From NCBI RefSeq assembly GCF_037975245.1, contig NC_092583.1, positions 17,508,764 through 17,572,763 of the forward strand: DNA of 64,000 nt, read 5' to 3'. The notes under the pieces were generated by a model. The model was not told where the DNA came from, made no database searches, and was given only the letters and a program-made list of their open reading frames with translations. Below, piece by piece: positions 18,001 through 27,614 of this stretch; the stretch's first letter is position 1; the number at the start of each line of letters is the position of its first letter. The position numbers and the translations under genes are program-made. The DNA is from Apostichopus japonicus. Taxonomy: Eukaryota > Echinodermata > Holothuroidea > Aspidochirotida > Stichopodidae.

Positions 18001-19938
18001 ACAAGGTGGATTTTAAACTCTTCCCAAATGTGAATACGTCCCAAGATATATGCATGTGTCAAGTAGCATGTTAGCAGTCATCTTGGGTCTAAAGTGGGGG
18101 GGGGGGAGGGGAGAGGGGGTGAAGTTGAGGAGCAAGTTATAACAATTGATTAACAGGTAATGCTGTTTTCAGAATGTACCTCATCACGGGTAGCTGCTGC
18201 ATAATCAGGAGGGGCACCAGCCTTTCCCTTCACTACATCATACGATGGGGGCGCAACATCCACCTCCTCCTCTTCCCCTTGTCTGTTGTCTTCATCCAGC
18301 TCAGAGGGGGACAAAACCTGAATGGGGGTTTCTTCAGTCACTTCATTGTCTGACGTCTGAATGTTGGAGCTTTGAACTGAGGAGTCATGGATGGTCTCCA
18401 GGGGTATGCCTTCTGAAGGAGAGCCGGGTGGCTCATCCATGGCAGACAAAGAACCAGGCTATTGGTGTCAGATAAAAGTCAACAAAACAATTGTTTCTCA
18501 CTGATCAAACCAAGCAAATGAATTAGTGTAAAGGTAATTTGACATACGGAAGAGAAAGAAAAACCTGAGCACTGTTAAATCAGTAATGAGCTTTCAGAGA
18601 CTAAAATGTAAAGGATCACTCTGAGAAGACTACAAATCAAGACCTACAGGAATCTAAGGCCTGACAGTATCAAACAGGAACTTTATTGACTGAAATCTTT
18701 GGAAAGTTTATTGAAAAAACAAAGTTCTGTTGAGAGAATGTGTCTTGTAGTATGTTACTACATTGTTATGGTTCATGGATCACCCATTCATTGTAGATCA
18801 AATAATAACCTTCATGACAAATTTCTGTATTTTTTTTCTTTATATGATCATAGCGTTAAATGGCATGGAAGAATGTATCAAAATCGTCTCAAAAATCTAA
18901 ACGGTTTTTAGCCTTTGATGAAGATCCTGCTAGGATCAAAACGTCAGGCCAACTTACTTTAACACATTCTCCTACACAGGCTCTCTAGTGGATAAGCAGT
19001 TTGCTAACAGTTTTATTTTATTTTGGAATCTGAACGTGTTAACACTAACATGAACTGAAGTCATCTCAAGGTTTACAGAGACACGTGACGGAGACACGTC
19101 TGATGGTTCCTCTGATGGTTCCTCTGATGGTTCCTCTGATTGTTCTTCTGATGGTTCCTCTGATGGTTCTTCCTCCTCCTCCCTCGGGTCTTCTTGACTG
19201 ACACCTAGGAACGTCTCTTCTAAATTGATAGAATATTAATATATATAAATATTAGTTTTTCACCTTTTTTGATGGTTTGTTGGAGACTGCAGTAAGCATG
19301 TAGCAAGGTGGTACTAACAGTTGTATGGAGTGTTAGCTCAGTGGTTAATGCCGGTGCCTTCCAATCATATGGTCCCAAGTTCGAGTCACTCCAAGATAAA
19401 TGTATGTCGTCCAGTTACAGAGTTGTTGACAATTGACAATAAGATAAATATGAATCTAAGAGACTGACTTCAGTCAGCTTGCGGCTTTGATAAGCCAATG
19501 AGGCTTCTTTGCGAGTTCCTGCTTGCAGGAGGATCTAAAATACATACATGGTTATATACCATTTAGCTACTATATGCTACTATATGGGTCCCATAGCAAA
19601 ACTGCTTTATCCCAAAGAACAAATGTAATATTCCATCCTATTATTTGCAAATGGAGAGGTTTACATCTTAATTTCAGCTTTTCTGCTAAAGTAACATATT
19701 ATGCGTTCAGTTACGTACAGCACCTAGTCTGTAACAAACCAGATTTTCAAGTTTCAAGCCGTTGTATGTTTGCAAGATTGTCATTGTTAATAAATCGCTA
19801 AAATCTGTGCAAATTGATGACTTTAGGCACAGAAAAACCATTCATCTCATATGCAGTACCTTCCCCTTCTGAATCTTCACCACTGCTGGAGTCCTGCCTG
19901 GCAGCCTGGTAGCCGCTGTGACTAGACCCTTTCAGCAT
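11836..19938 (-). CDS. Single-pass membrane protein with PPxY tail and SPFH/Band 7-like domain
   Basis: Ten exons (19860-19938, 19077-19219, 18180-18458, 17487-17577, 16898-16951, 15602-15834, 14287-14489, 13488-13666, 12631-12897, 11836-12080) join in consistent phase to 590 codons plus TAG. The tail (1-265) is Ser/Glu-rich with a PSEE repeat (about 43-65) and PY motifs PPSY (144-147) and PPDY (157-160), typical Nedd4-type WW ligands. One hydrophobic span lies at about 266-286. From 294 the pattern (EAGRYFIGP; INKTSISVIKNSASQF; FLTQRAVIESFVHQSLREAL; VIRVKANAEAKAVINLA) fits SPFH/Band 7 proteins. A six-cysteine insert (423-447) and sequons at N381, N446, N516 and N550 suggest the SPFH part is exoplasmic, as in erlins. 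The ATG lies directly after a splice acceptor, so an upstream exon, coding or UTR, must exist. Function unknown; membrane scaffold is an inference. Confidence 0.8.
12631..12897 (-). CDS. SPFH-like gene, cysteine-rich insert exon
   Basis: Acceptor TTATCCAG, donor GTGAAT. Codes GTCCVTRSQCQDFTSCHACY, then AATGTNCSKGLHIEVPFFNL, LFVDLPDAVLSRKQQVLITA and a helix ending VQDIRNE. Six cysteines lie within 25 residues where typical SPFH proteins run directly into a strand. Confidence 0.88.
13488..13666 (-). CDS. SPFH-like gene, core SPFH helices
   Basis: Acceptor CTCATCAG, donor GTAAGC. Codes KSELGLLEEELDRYYLETIN, KTSISVIKNSASQFSVDQFL and TQRAVIESFVHQSLREALE, the most recognisable SPFH segment. Confidence 0.9.
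13667..14286. other. SPFH-like gene intron between 14287 and 13666
   Basis: Contains GGCACGTAGCCAAGGGGG near 13974, which resembles one end of a dispersed repeat. No second end was identified. Confidence 0.35.
14287..14489 (-). CDS. SPFH-like gene, start of SPFH domain
   Basis: Acceptor ATCATCAG, donor GTAAGT. Codes MGFKMKRVSHFVYYMDDVFE and AGRYFIGPSNIFKPYSAVAH, then strands ending ISFRCHFHFFLK. The G-x-Y-x-x-G-P pattern is typical of SPFH/Band 7 starts. Confidence 0.88.
14490..15601. other. SPFH-like gene intron
   Basis: Holds three short tandem copies of TGTGTCGACCATTCAG around 15444-15530, with a fourth diverged copy. No exon recognised. Confidence 0.5.
15602..15834 (-). CDS. SPFH-like gene, transmembrane exon
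   Basis: Acceptor CTAAAG, donor GTGTGT. Codes NVQNAANEDIEARETDDVDE, then FIPDPLRPAFRQVRMFRPGV and the span ALTTLINFCIALFLLLIILS, ending KLDYTQ. Positive residues precede the span, so the N-terminal tail is predicted to be cytosolic. Confidence 0.88.
15956..16200. repeat. 16-bp minisatellite in an SPFH-gene intron
   Basis: About fifteen head-to-tail copies of TACTCAATACACGATG, decaying at the right edge (ACATGATG, then TTTAATATATGATG). No unique spacers are present. Confidence 0.97.
16898..16951 (-). CDS. SPFH-like gene, 54-bp microexon
   Basis: Acceptor TTCACAG, donor GTGAGT. Codes DDGRPRSREAWVAEDDGT with split codons at both ends that fit its neighbours. Confidence 0.75.
17487..17577 (-). 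CDS. SPFH-like gene, Ser/Ala-rich exon
   Basis: Acceptor TTTACAG, donor GTAATG. Codes GASEARGALQDTSASAASSG then PPLELSVMGE plus one base. Confidence 0.75.
18180..18458 (-). CDS. SPFH-like gene, exon with two PPxY motifs
   Basis: Acceptor CCAATAG, donor GTACAT, 93 codons in phase 0. Codes PGSLSAMDEPPGSPSEGIPL through GEEEEVDVAPPSYDVVKGKA and GAPPDYAAATRDE. Confidence 0.85.
18911..18949 (+). ncRNA. Hammerhead-ribozyme-like motif (decayed)
   Basis: GCCT (18911-18914) pairs with AGGC (18946-18949). Between them are TTGATGA, a perfect hairpin GATCC-TGCTA-GGATC (18923-18937), AAAA and CGTC. The order matches the hammerhead core CUGAUGA, stem II, GAAA, GUC, with C3 changed to U and G12 changed to A. 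Those changes predict poor or no activity. Penelope-like elements and retrozymes are known to carry such minimal hammerheads. Confidence 0.4.
18945..19024 (+). repeat. Dispersed repeat copy 1 (CAGGCCAACTTACTTT family)
   Basis: About 80 bp, CAGGCCAACTTACTTTAACA through GATAAGCAGTTTGCTAACAG and a T-rich end, closely matching 61759-61838. It lies in the intron between 18459 and 19076, right after the hammerhead-like motif. Confidence 0.8.
19077..19219 (-). CDS. SPFH-like gene, acidic PSEE-repeat exon
   Basis: Acceptor CAATTTAG, donor GTAAAC. Codes EETFLGVSQEDPREEEEEPS, then repeats of PSEE/QSEE, then DVSPSRVS. The DNA is a tandem array of a 12-bp unit (complement of GATGGTTCCTCT), so repeat number may vary between individuals. 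Confidence 0.7.
19327..19545 (+). mobile_element. tRNA-derived SINE
   Basis: The 5' part (19327-19393) is tRNA-like. Acceptor halves GGAGTG and CACTCC pair, TTAGCTCAGTGG is an A box, and GTTCGAGTC is a B box. A non-tRNA body follows, with GCTTGCGGCTTTGATAAGCC and TTCCTGCTTGCAGGAGGATC. The anticodon arm is degenerate, so this is not a working tRNA. It lies antisense in the intron between 19220 and 19859. The 3' limit is approximate. Confidence 0.8.
19860..19938 (-). CDS. SPFH-like gene, first recognised exon
   Basis: Acceptor CTCACAG directly before ATG; donor GTACTG. Codes MLKGSSHSGYQAARQDSSSG then EDSEGE plus one base. Low complexity, so weaker than later exons, but its phase fits the next exon. 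Confidence 0.65.
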
Positions 19939-21801
19939 CTGTGAGAGTGTGAAAGCATAAACATTCTCAAGATGAAGTATATTAGTTAGAGTGACTGAAA
20001 TCAGTCTACTGATAATACAACCGAACAACCACTGGACACCTCTGAAGAAGATCAGCCTGGCTGCTAGGTTTGTAATGCCAGGTCCTCTACATATTGACCT
20101 GACTTTGCAGTTCTTAAGCACTTTGTCAAATCAGTTTTCTCTTTCACAAAAAATAAACTAGTGATAAATATTACAACATTTTTCATGCAGAGGCAAATTT
20201 GCAATAGAAACTTTCCTTGATATATACTGTAGATACAGCTTCTTTTTTTTTCTTTTTTTGGCAGAAACAGAAGTAATGTAAGTTTAATTTCACTCCACCA
20301 GTCTTTGTAAGGTTAAAGTGACTGGGAAAAGTGCAAGCATTGAGTTTAACAGCACAAACCGTCTCTAGCACTGATATGACATGTGTGTTAGGTAAGATAT
20401 ACTTTATTAAGCTGTTCTTCTCTATGACTGTTATCATACATACATACATGTATAATAAGCACACACTTAAATACACAACATATCTGAAAATCTTGCTATC
20501 ATAACAGTCCATTTAATGATCAATTATAACTTAAGTTTCTTTGTTGATGTCAACTTAAAAAGAGCCAATAAACACAACCATGTATTGAAAAACTGAACTT
20601 TGAATTAACCTTTGAAGTTTTACCTTTTGAATTTAATTCAGAAAATGTTTCTTTCAAAGGTAATTTTGTTGAATTACTTTAAGTTTTTTGAAGTTTTTCT
20701 AACAAATTAAAATGACCAGACCATTCCTCCAATGTGGAGTTGACATCAAGAATCTTCTTCAACTTGGTTGGAAGAAGTAATTAAACTCAAGTTTGACATA
20801 ATTCTAACCCATGAACATTCAGAATAAAATCATTTTAAAATAAAGGCAATGAATTCATATGTTTGTCTACATTGTGCATTAAGTCCTCAACAATCACACA
20901 TTAACAAGCAGTACTTTTTTAATAGTGTAGGGTACATTAACAGAGGACTCAAATGTTAAGTACAGTGTTAAATGAACCAAACATGTTAGTTACCACATGC
21001 ATACCAGTTTAGAAGGAAACATTTCTACAGCAGCAGTAGTAGTAGTAGTGAGAGAAGGAGTTATCTGTGAGGGTTACACAGAATTAGTGTGCAGGATAGG
21101 TGTCTACAGAGAAAGTGAAAGGAAAAATATACTAGAAGAAACAGAACAGTAACTAGTGTAGAAATATACAAAAGAAAGAAAAGCATCCAGTGTACTGTAG
21201 ATAGGAACAATGGTTAAATTGCCAAGTGCGCTGAGGTTGGAGAGGGGGAGGAGGGGGGGGTAAGGAGGAACTACCAATGCATCAACAAATGAGAATATAA
21301 ACAGTGAATAATTTTTCTGGTATTGCATCGCAAATTGTTATGGAAAAATTGCTATACAAGTACTATGATCTATGCAGTTTTGTATAACTGGCAAAGTTAA
21401 TATTAACATCAAAGTGCTATGCAACATGTTAACAGTGCATTATTCCTTGTATAAAGGAGTAAAGGAGATCACTATAGGTTTAATAGCAACCACAAAACAA
21501 GCAAAGAATGTTCATTTCAGGTACTATACTAGTAAGTACTATATAGTATGATCCTTAGAAACATCTAATTCAATTTATGAGTTTCATAGAGAGGTACATA
21601 AGACTTTGCTTTACTACAGCCGGTGTACAAAACTGACAATTTGGAGTATTTCTGGGTCAACAGGGCTAATCAGTATAATGACCTGACATAGTACGCCTGT
21701 GTCATTGGTTAAGTACTAGTAGGATATTGATTCCCCCTTCCTCAGTTCCCCTTGCCCTCCCCTCTAACTCTACAAGATAGTCTAACAACATTTCCTCCAA
21801 A

Positions 21802-21854
21802 AAAATTCCTTTCTCTTTCATCAGTAATATTACTGATGAAGAGAAAGGAATTTT
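21802..21854. repeat. Near-perfect hairpin palindrome
   Basis: Arms of about 25 bp: AAAATTCCTTTCTCTTTCAT plus CAGTAAT against its complement ATTACTGATGAAGAGAAAGG plus AATTTT, with one unpaired T. No flanking direct repeats are seen. Confidence 0.85.
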
Positions 21855-23023
21855 ATTTACTAAACCTATGAATTATTCTTTCAGATGTTCAATGCGTTAA
21901 AATAAGCTGAACTTTTGGTACACTGGACATCTGTGGCACATCAATGTGTGCAAAACAATGGGGAAAACTGAAAACTGCTTTCTTTCTTGTACTACAAAGC
22001 AAACTTAACTATGTAGAGGAGATTTAAGAGTAAAAGTATATTCTGTGACTAATGATGTGCATTGCAATTCACATTTAAATTGCTCAATGGCACGAGAGAG
22101 ATAAAAGAAAGTGAGTTTCTAATGATTTATTTATCACAGCAATAATAGATAAAATTCAAAAAAAATAATTCAACCAAAATCTTGAAAGATGTAGTTAATG
22201 TCCAAACTGTGTCAGGAAATATCAATTGAATGACCCTACCAAAATTAACGAAAATCTGTGTCAAAATAGAGAATGGGAAATATTGACAGTGCAGTAAACA
22301 CATATGTACAGACTTCTTCAGTTACCAGTGCAAGGAAAGGTAACTTTCAGTAAAGAGCATTTTGCACTTGTTTTATGCTAATGAGGCAGTTAAATTTATT
22401 CAGAGGCTATGTACAGTATATTATTGGTAATGAAAAGCACATGCAAACCTATGTGAATATATACTACATGTATATAAATATTAAATAATGTACAATATGA
22501 GATATTAATCATGCCAGCTTTAGTTGAACATGCAGAAATATGATACTGTGTGAAAGCATGTTCTATAACTGACACCTAGATGGCATTAAGTACTTCCAAT
22601 GTTAAAGCAGGGTGGTCACAACAACTCTCTGCATGGTTATAGGATGACCTCATCACCAACACTGTCCAATGGAAAATTGGCAATTAATTTCTACTGTATG
22701 AAAAAGTGATTGCATACAAAGATTTACAAGTTCAAGGTGCTAAATTTAAAGAGAACTTATAGATGTTTCTGAATTTTGAATAAACACTCTTGTTTGGACA
22801 GTATTTTCACTTTTTTTATTGCTTGCCTTAAATGGGAGGATCGAGTAGGCTGAAATTTGTCACACAGGTTATTGCAGTAATCGCATTGGATATTATAGTA
22901 AGACATCAGTATTAACAATGACTTCACACAGTAATCACAATTGTTAAGGTGAATGTACAGGTCTGTAACTTGAATAAACAGATAATAGGGTTTGAAAGGG
23001 ATAAATCAAAATCCAACATAATC

Positions 23024-23041
23024 CAAACATGATCATGTTTG
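23024..23041. repeat. 18-bp perfect palindrome
   Basis: CAAACATGATCATGTTTG, no loop. No flanking duplication. It could be chance at this window size. Confidence 0.5.
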
Positions 23042-23558
23042 CATTCTGTATTATATAAATTACCATGATAAAACTTGTAATGGTTGAAATATCACAAATA
23101 AAACAAGCAAGGACCAAGCTAAAATGAGACACAAAAGAAAAGAAATGAAAGAACAGCTGTATTTTATAACATTACAGGTAAAGTAACAGAACATTTATAA
23201 TATCTCATACATGTACTATACATCATTCATACATATTGGTAACATCTAGTCTCATCACACATTCCATACACACAACCTTTACTATCTGAGCAGTTTATCA
23301 TATGAGTGAGATTATATCAAACTAAACTGACCATTTTTGTCATATTGATCCCAAAATGGTAGGTTTGCTCAAAGGACCACAATAATTTGAAACAGTTAAC
23401 AAACGTACTCTCATATATGGTTCACTGGCAGCATTGTGTTGGAATATGTGATGAAAAAACTTTGCAATGAGTGATAACCGTGCATGATATTTACTACTTG
23501 GATATTAAATGAGACATAACGTTCTTTCAAATTAAACTGTTGTTATGAAACATGGTTT

Positions 23559-24404
23559 GGGTCACACTAATTAGCGTCAACAGGCCGATTTCACGACAAC
23601 TCACGACAACTCAAGACAACAAGTTTAAAATACCATCAAATACAATTGATGTTATCAGAGTATATCTGGAAACACGTTTAAAACTGACTGGAACCAGCGT
23701 GCATACATATTTTTCACGGGAAAAATGTTTTTGTCGTAAAAATCGCCAACTTTTTCCTAACGTTGAACTGGACGACGTGATGCTATTGCGCTTGTGCAAT
23801 GCCATCGGACCGAACCATTATAATATGGATGGGTTTGTGCTAGGTTTTGGAACTACCTTGTGTACAGTGTCGGTAAGGTGGGTTGACGTAGTAATTAAGC
23901 ACCAAAGTATGGTGAATGAAATCCAAATCAAATTATTTCATGTTTTAAAAATAATGAATATTTCTTATTCTTTTTCCATTGTAATTTACATATGTGATTA
24001 TCAACTTTACAGAGTCTTGCTTACCATCATTTTGCCTGGTTTTATTATTCATCAAATCATTGAATATTTTTAAAATAATGAATATTTCGTATTGTTTTGA
24101 AGTGAAATGAAATGGGGTGTAGCACAAACCCATCCATATTATAACGGTTCGGTCCGATGGCATTGCGCAAGCGCAATAGCATCACGTCGTCCAATTCAAC
24201 GTTGGGAAAAAGTTGGCGATTTTTACGACAAAAACATTTTTTCCTGTGAAAAATATGTAGGCACGCTGGTTCCAGTCAGTTTTAAACGTGTTTCCAGATA
24301 TACTCTGATAACATCAATTGTATTTGATGGTATTTTAAACTTGTTGTCTTGAGTTGTCATGAGTTGTCGTGAAATCGGCCTGTTGACGCTAATTAGTTTG
24401 ACTG
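23559..24404. mobile_element. Foldback element with 285-bp inverted arms and 8-bp target duplication
   Basis: Arms 23559-23842 and 24120-24404 are near-identical inverted repeats around a 277-bp spacer. Outside them CATGGTTT occurs at 23551-23558 and again at 24405-24412, an 8-bp target duplication. Outer ends are GGGTCACACTAATTAGCG and, reading inward from the right, CAGTCAAACTAATTAGCG. An 8-bp duplication and a CAG start fit hAT-like non-autonomous elements. The 173-codon frame across the left arm is not a gene. Confidence 0.9.
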
Positions 24405-25776
24405 CATGGTTTAGGCTACTGGGGCTTCAACCTTACTTGGCATGTGCCCAAACATGGGGAAGGGGAGTACCATGCGAGTCGGGCAAAGATGTTTCCACCA
24501 AAATGTTTGAAATGAAAGAAATTTATATGCTCTGTCCAAAGAAAACCATAGGCCGGAGGATGCACAGCCCAGACCTATGCTAGGCTCCTGTGGGTTAGGC
24601 TAGATCCTCATTCAAGGCCTAACTTAGGCTCCGGGTAGCTGCCGTGGGGTGAACTATCCTATACTATAGGCCTAGCTAGATTTTTTCAGAAGAAATATGC
24701 AAACCTTGATCCCAACTGAATGGAAACTAACGGCTTATGTCAAGTATAACATGCCGATTTTCTTCGCCACAGTAACTCACAGTTTTCAGCTAAGCACCAG
24801 TTCTACACCCAACAGTAAGCTAAGGCTGGTATTTTGCGTTGCTATTTTAGCCTAATGTTAACACGTCCTATAACGTTCATATGACCAGAGTATTGTGTCA
24901 ATCAATCGGGATTATGTGGTAAGTGTCAACTGCAAACTGCACACAGGTCGTTGCTATATCAATGCGAAACTGAATTCACAAACTGAACAACAAATGGACG
25001 AGTCTGGCACGAACCACTGTCACTATCACGAAATGATCTGTTAGGCCAAATAAGCTGTCTCATCGCAAAATAAAGTCAGTATTTGCTGGATGATTGTATT
25101 TAAAGCACTTTACGACAGAAACGTTATAATGTTGGCCATCTTGTTTAGTGTGTTTATACAGGATGGAAGCCTGGTGTAGTGGTGTTGAGTAAGCTTCTAG
25201 CTTATCTGACTAAAGAAAGCAGAAAACTAGTCGTGGCCTGCGGCCGGATCTGAGTTGGGTGGTTCTCCCTCGATGGATAAATTTGATTTCAACGGGGTTG
25301 ATCAATATCACTCGATTAAAGATCTGCTAGCCTACCATTGATAATTTACCTTTCTGTGCTCAAATAAGAGTAAGTAGATGACCAAAACACCGAAGAAAAA
25401 TGTAAGCTTTTCCTCTGTTTTTATTAAAACTTTGTACGAAGTACCTAACAATATTGTAAATTGTGTAACATCACCGGACGCTTACAGAGCTGAAAAAGAG
25501 CCTCATAACCGAGGAACTCCGGACGTATGCTAACGCTGTAGTTGGTGGGCAGGGTCCGCAGGGATGTTGTTGGGTGAGGAAGTTGTTGACTTGAAATGAA
25601 GAGAAAATTCTGCTGCAACTATCTAAGGCCAAGGAGATTTACTGGCAACAACAAAGAACAACTACCGATGTTTTTGGCAGAGCGCCACATTCACAGCGTT
25701 GCACTTTTTTTATCTGGCAGAGCGTCACCTATCACACGCGAATACATTTTTCAGAGCGCACACAGTGTCCAACTGA

Positions 25777-25815
25777 GTTACAACCATAGAAATAATCAAT
25801 TTCTATGGTTACAAC
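25777..25815. mobile_element. Minute palindromic insertion, copy 1 (23 bp)
   Basis: CATAGAAAT-AATCA-ATTTCTATG (25785-25807) flanked by exact GTTACAAC at 25777-25784 and 25808-25815. Confidence 0.6.
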
Positions 25816-26528
25816 ACGACTCATCGCGACCGTACTTTTCGATAGTCGTGAAGACCACATAGTTTGCGTGCAACTTCGCACAAGCGCTCAAATGACTGCT
25901 TACCACGCTCGTTTTACCCACATGCAAAGTTTACTATCCCGTGATTACATTTTTAAAGATCGACTGGCCAATCTTAGCCGTGAATCGCCGCTAATATAGT
26001 CGACTGTCACTAGGGAAACTTAGGGGAAACTCCGGAGAACCCACGACTTATGGTAAACCGGCATAGGTGGTGGGTAGGGATGGAGTGGGTTGGGGAAGTA
26101 GTTAATAAAGACTAACTACAGCCCGCTGCACAGTGCCGAATTGTCGTTTTACCAGAGTATAGACGACACTACTTATACCAGGAACAACTCCCTGCTTATA
26201 CCAGCTAGTGATCGATCTCAGTCTTAAAGCAGCATTTTGCGTTTGGTCGCCGTTTTATACTTTTTTGACATGTTCATCGATTTTTTTTTACATATATCAA
26301 TCACAAATCAGCAAACTAAGATATTAGCCAAGTTTTTCCCTGTGAACAACGTTAATTGGCGAGTAATTATGGATATTTGCAGATAATGAGAAGAGTGTCC
26401 ACGACAAATTCCACAGTTAAAATTTATCGCACACAGTTCCGCCAAACCCACTAGTTTGAATTCAACCAATCAGAGATGCAGGTTTAGTTATGAGCCGTTG
26501 CTAAAAATAGATTCAAGGCTTTGCGTTG

Positions 26529-26576
26529 GTACAACCATGGAGGTAAAAACAGATGTTTTTACCTCCATGGTACAAC
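26529..26576. mobile_element. Minute palindromic insertion, copy 2 (34 bp)
   Basis: A 34-bp perfect palindrome (26536-26569) with 16-bp arms CATGGAGGTAAAAACA and a GA centre, flanked by exact GTACAAC at 26529-26535 and 26570-26576. Confidence 0.65.
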
Positions 26577-26590
26577 CATAGAGATGTAAT

Positions 26591-27614
26591 CACTGGCGGA
26601 TCCAGGGCCTTTGTTTGGGAGGGGCCAAAGTGGCATTAGAGTGATATGGGGGAGGGGTCTAAGGGGAGGGGGTTCCCCCCTCTCCCTTTGGAAAATTTTC
26701 TATTGCTGAATGCCCTCAGATGCAATTTGGTGCGACAAAAGTGTACAATGGTGATGTTAATTCACTTCTAAAAAAAATGTTTCCCAGGTGTAATTTTCTA
26801 AAATATTTATAAAACAAAGTTGGGATCATCTTTCTCAAGAAATTTTATTTCTCATAGGTTATAAATTTCTTACAACCAGCCTGTAACTGCAAAATGGTGT
26901 TAAACTGTAAATCCTCATGCTCATACATTTACATAGCTCCCAACTCTTGAGAAGGCAAATGCTGGTCCATGCCACGAATCGCCGTCCTGGGGGAGGGGTA
27001 TAAGGGGAGGGGGCGTCCCCCTCACCTTTTGATTTGTTTTGGAATCCTGGTGATGCCTACATGTAAAATGGTGGCACTTAGAAAGGCTTTTGTCACCCAA
27101 AATTTTCTGAGAAATATGCATTTTTTTGTGTGTAAAATCAATAAATTGAATAGTAGGTGATAATTCATTTTTTCCCGTGGCATGAAAATGTTCGCTGCTC
27201 GCCCCAATGAAAAGAAATATAAGCTAATTTGAGGTTCAAATGATGCTGTAAAGGAGGTTTTATACTCTATTATGCTAAATGCTAAAGAAATGATGGTTGC
27301 TAAGTCAAAATTTGATGCAAATTTTTATGTATACTTGACAATTACAATGCGGTTTTTTTCGGACGCTTGTGCGAGTCAGCTGGTTTGGGTGTTAGAATGC
27401 GGGTCTAATTCCCGCGAATTGCGGGTCAGTTGGGAGCTCTGCATTTAATTTTAAACCAGAAAACGAAAAGGTTTAGACTAGTCTACCACTGCTATTCCTC
27501 TCGATTTTTTTAATTTCCAATCATATGATTTAGCGGATGTTCGGAAACACTTTTTGGCTCACCTTTGGGGGGCCATGGCCCCCCTTGGCCCCCCCCCCCT
27601 TGGATCCGCCAGTG
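26591..27614. mobile_element. Non-autonomous DNA transposon with CACTGGCGGATCCA ends
   Basis: Terminal inverted repeats CACTGGCGGATCCA (26591-26604) and its complement (27601-27614). ATGTAAT sits directly before the left end (26584-26590) and again at 27621-27627, six bases past the right end, so a 7-8 bp duplication with an extended right end is likely. G-rich internal blocks recur (GGGGGAGGGGT(C/A)TAAGGGG at about 26650 and 26990). No transposase frame. Confidence 0.8.

Noticed and set aside
23552-24073. Longest plus-strand frame of the region, 173 codons
   Set aside because: It reads through the left arm and spacer of the foldback element. The inverted arm gives a similar frame on the other strand, and no protein family is recognisable.
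26921-27207. Frames with G/P-rich ends inside 26591-27614
   Set aside because: They lie in the interior of a non-autonomous transposon; no transposase motif was found.
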